From CALAGB01 sp963713965 (GTDB taxonomy: Bacteria > Chloroflexota > Chloroflexia > Thermomicrobiales > Thermomicrobiaceae): a stretch of 64,000 nt of DNA. Under the pieces are notes generated by a model. The model made no database searches. It had not been told where the DNA came from and was given only the letters and a program-made list of their open reading frames with translations. Where the stretch lies: assembly GCA_963713965.1 (NCBI GenBank), contig OY970217.1, positions 1,240,001-1,304,000 of the forward strand, in the 5' to 3' direction. This document shows positions 63,608 to 64,000 of this stretch, piece after piece (position 1 is the stretch's first letter; each line of letters opens with the position of its first letter). Both the position numbers and the translations under genes were made by a program.

Positions 63608-64000
63608 TTGTCTACGTCAACTTCCAATCTCCTCTGGTACGTCGGGCGCGGCAGCGGCATCACTGCCTATCTCCTGCTGACCTTCTCGGTCGTGCTCGGG
63701 ATCGCGCTGAGTCGTCGCTGGCATTCGACTCGGCTGCCGCGCATGGTGATCGACGAGCTGCACCGTTGGCTAACGACCACGTTCTACGTCTTCGTCGCCA
63801 TTCACATCGTGACGATCTTGATCGACCCCTTCACGCACTTCCGCGTGATCGACGTCATCGTGCCGTTCGCCAGCGGCTACCGGCCAATCTGGCTCAGCCT
63901 GGGCATCATCGGAACAGAGCTAAGCATCGCCGCCGGGGCCAGCGTCTGGGTGCGCAAGTGGATCGGCTACCGCGTCTGGCACGTCCTGCACCTGACGGCG
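63608..64000 (+). CDS. Ferric-reductase-like heme membrane protein (partial)
   Basis: The frame, starting at TTG with GGAG ahead of it, codes for at least three hydrophobic helices: YVGRGSGITAYLLLTFSV, TTFYVFVAIHIVTILI and IWLSLGIIGTELSIAAG, with His residues placed for heme (LHRW, IHIV, WHVLHL) as in the ferric-reductase-like family (YedZ/MsrQ, NOX relatives). It runs off the end of the window. It would pass electrons across the membrane to the flavinylated partner of ApbE. Confidence 0.8.
   Translation, partial: MSTSTSNLLWYVGRGSGITAYLLLTFSVVLGIALSRRWHSTRLPRMVIDELHRWLTTTFYVFVAIHIVTILIDPFTHFRVIDVIVPFASGYRPIWLSLGIIGTELSIAAGASVWVRKWIGYRVWHVLHLTA

Noticed and set aside
1..64000. CRISPR array or prophage
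   Set aside because: No regularly spaced repeats and no capsid, terminase or tail genes were seen; the only phage-like trace is the integrase relic.

Overview
The window is about 60% GC and densely coded on both strands. It looks like a chromosomal segment of a bacterium related to Chloroflexota, probably near Thermomicrobia. That placement is an inference from gene style: TolB-like propeller lipoproteins, Pro/Thr-rich lipoprotein linkers, a NuoF-like protein next to a single-cluster ferredoxin, and the GatCA, FtsB, Lon and RsmI set. No rRNA gene is present to confirm it.

Region by region. 1-16.4 kb is mostly housekeeping: a YbjQ-family protein, a methyltransferase, a class C serine hydrolase, a SIMPL protein, an ECF sigma factor with its zinc-finger anti-sigma factor, an orphan LuxR-type response regulator, FtsB-like/GatA/GatC, a beta-propeller lipoprotein, dnaX, rsmI with an apparent AUA start, and a large protein with a nucleoside-phosphorylase-like C-terminus. 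Between rsmI and that last gene lies a candidate structured RNA of about 240 nt with its own promoter and terminator. 16.7-20.4 kb is a small decayed integrative island in tRNA-Leu(CAA): the intact tRNA on the left, a displaced tRNA 3' fragment on the right, and between them a DUF5677-like gene, the last 58 codons of a tyrosine recombinase, and a duplicated-domain lipoprotein. 20.6-33.8 kb carries an acyl-CoA synthetase, an Nramp-like transporter with altered metal motifs, a GNAT enzyme, a Tat-exported amidase, a secreted propeller protein ending in three copies of a 55-residue module, a cupin, an AhpD-like protein, an Ada-AlkA fusion, and small orphan genes.

33.8-39.0 kb holds the most system-like cluster. 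On the minus strand a UvrD-like helicase is followed by a RecQ helicase fused to a ComF-like phosphoribosyltransferase, and then by a DprA-like protein whose start overlaps the RecQ stop. The UvrD gene is bracketed by two orphan C-terminal fragments of a 2-oxoacid dehydrogenase E1-beta gene, so it seems to sit in the wreck of an older operon. Next comes a site-2 protease carrying an N-terminal Clp_N domain.

42.4-51.7 kb is a gene graveyard between two paralogous M20 amidohydrolases: a frameshifted alpha/beta hydrolase, a frameshifted glycosyltransferase, a frameshifted MFS transporter, a broken TIMP-like secreted protein, an IS3 orfA remnant, cupin and hydrolase fragments, and a duplicated rlmD tail. 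Intact genes among them include two enzymes and rlmD. 52.5-60.3 kb returns to normal genes: an M20 enzyme, Lon, a DHA2 drug exporter, and an OmpR/histidine kinase pair. The window ends inside an electron-transfer cluster of NuoF-like protein, ferredoxin, membrane protein, ApbE and a ferric-reductase-like heme protein.
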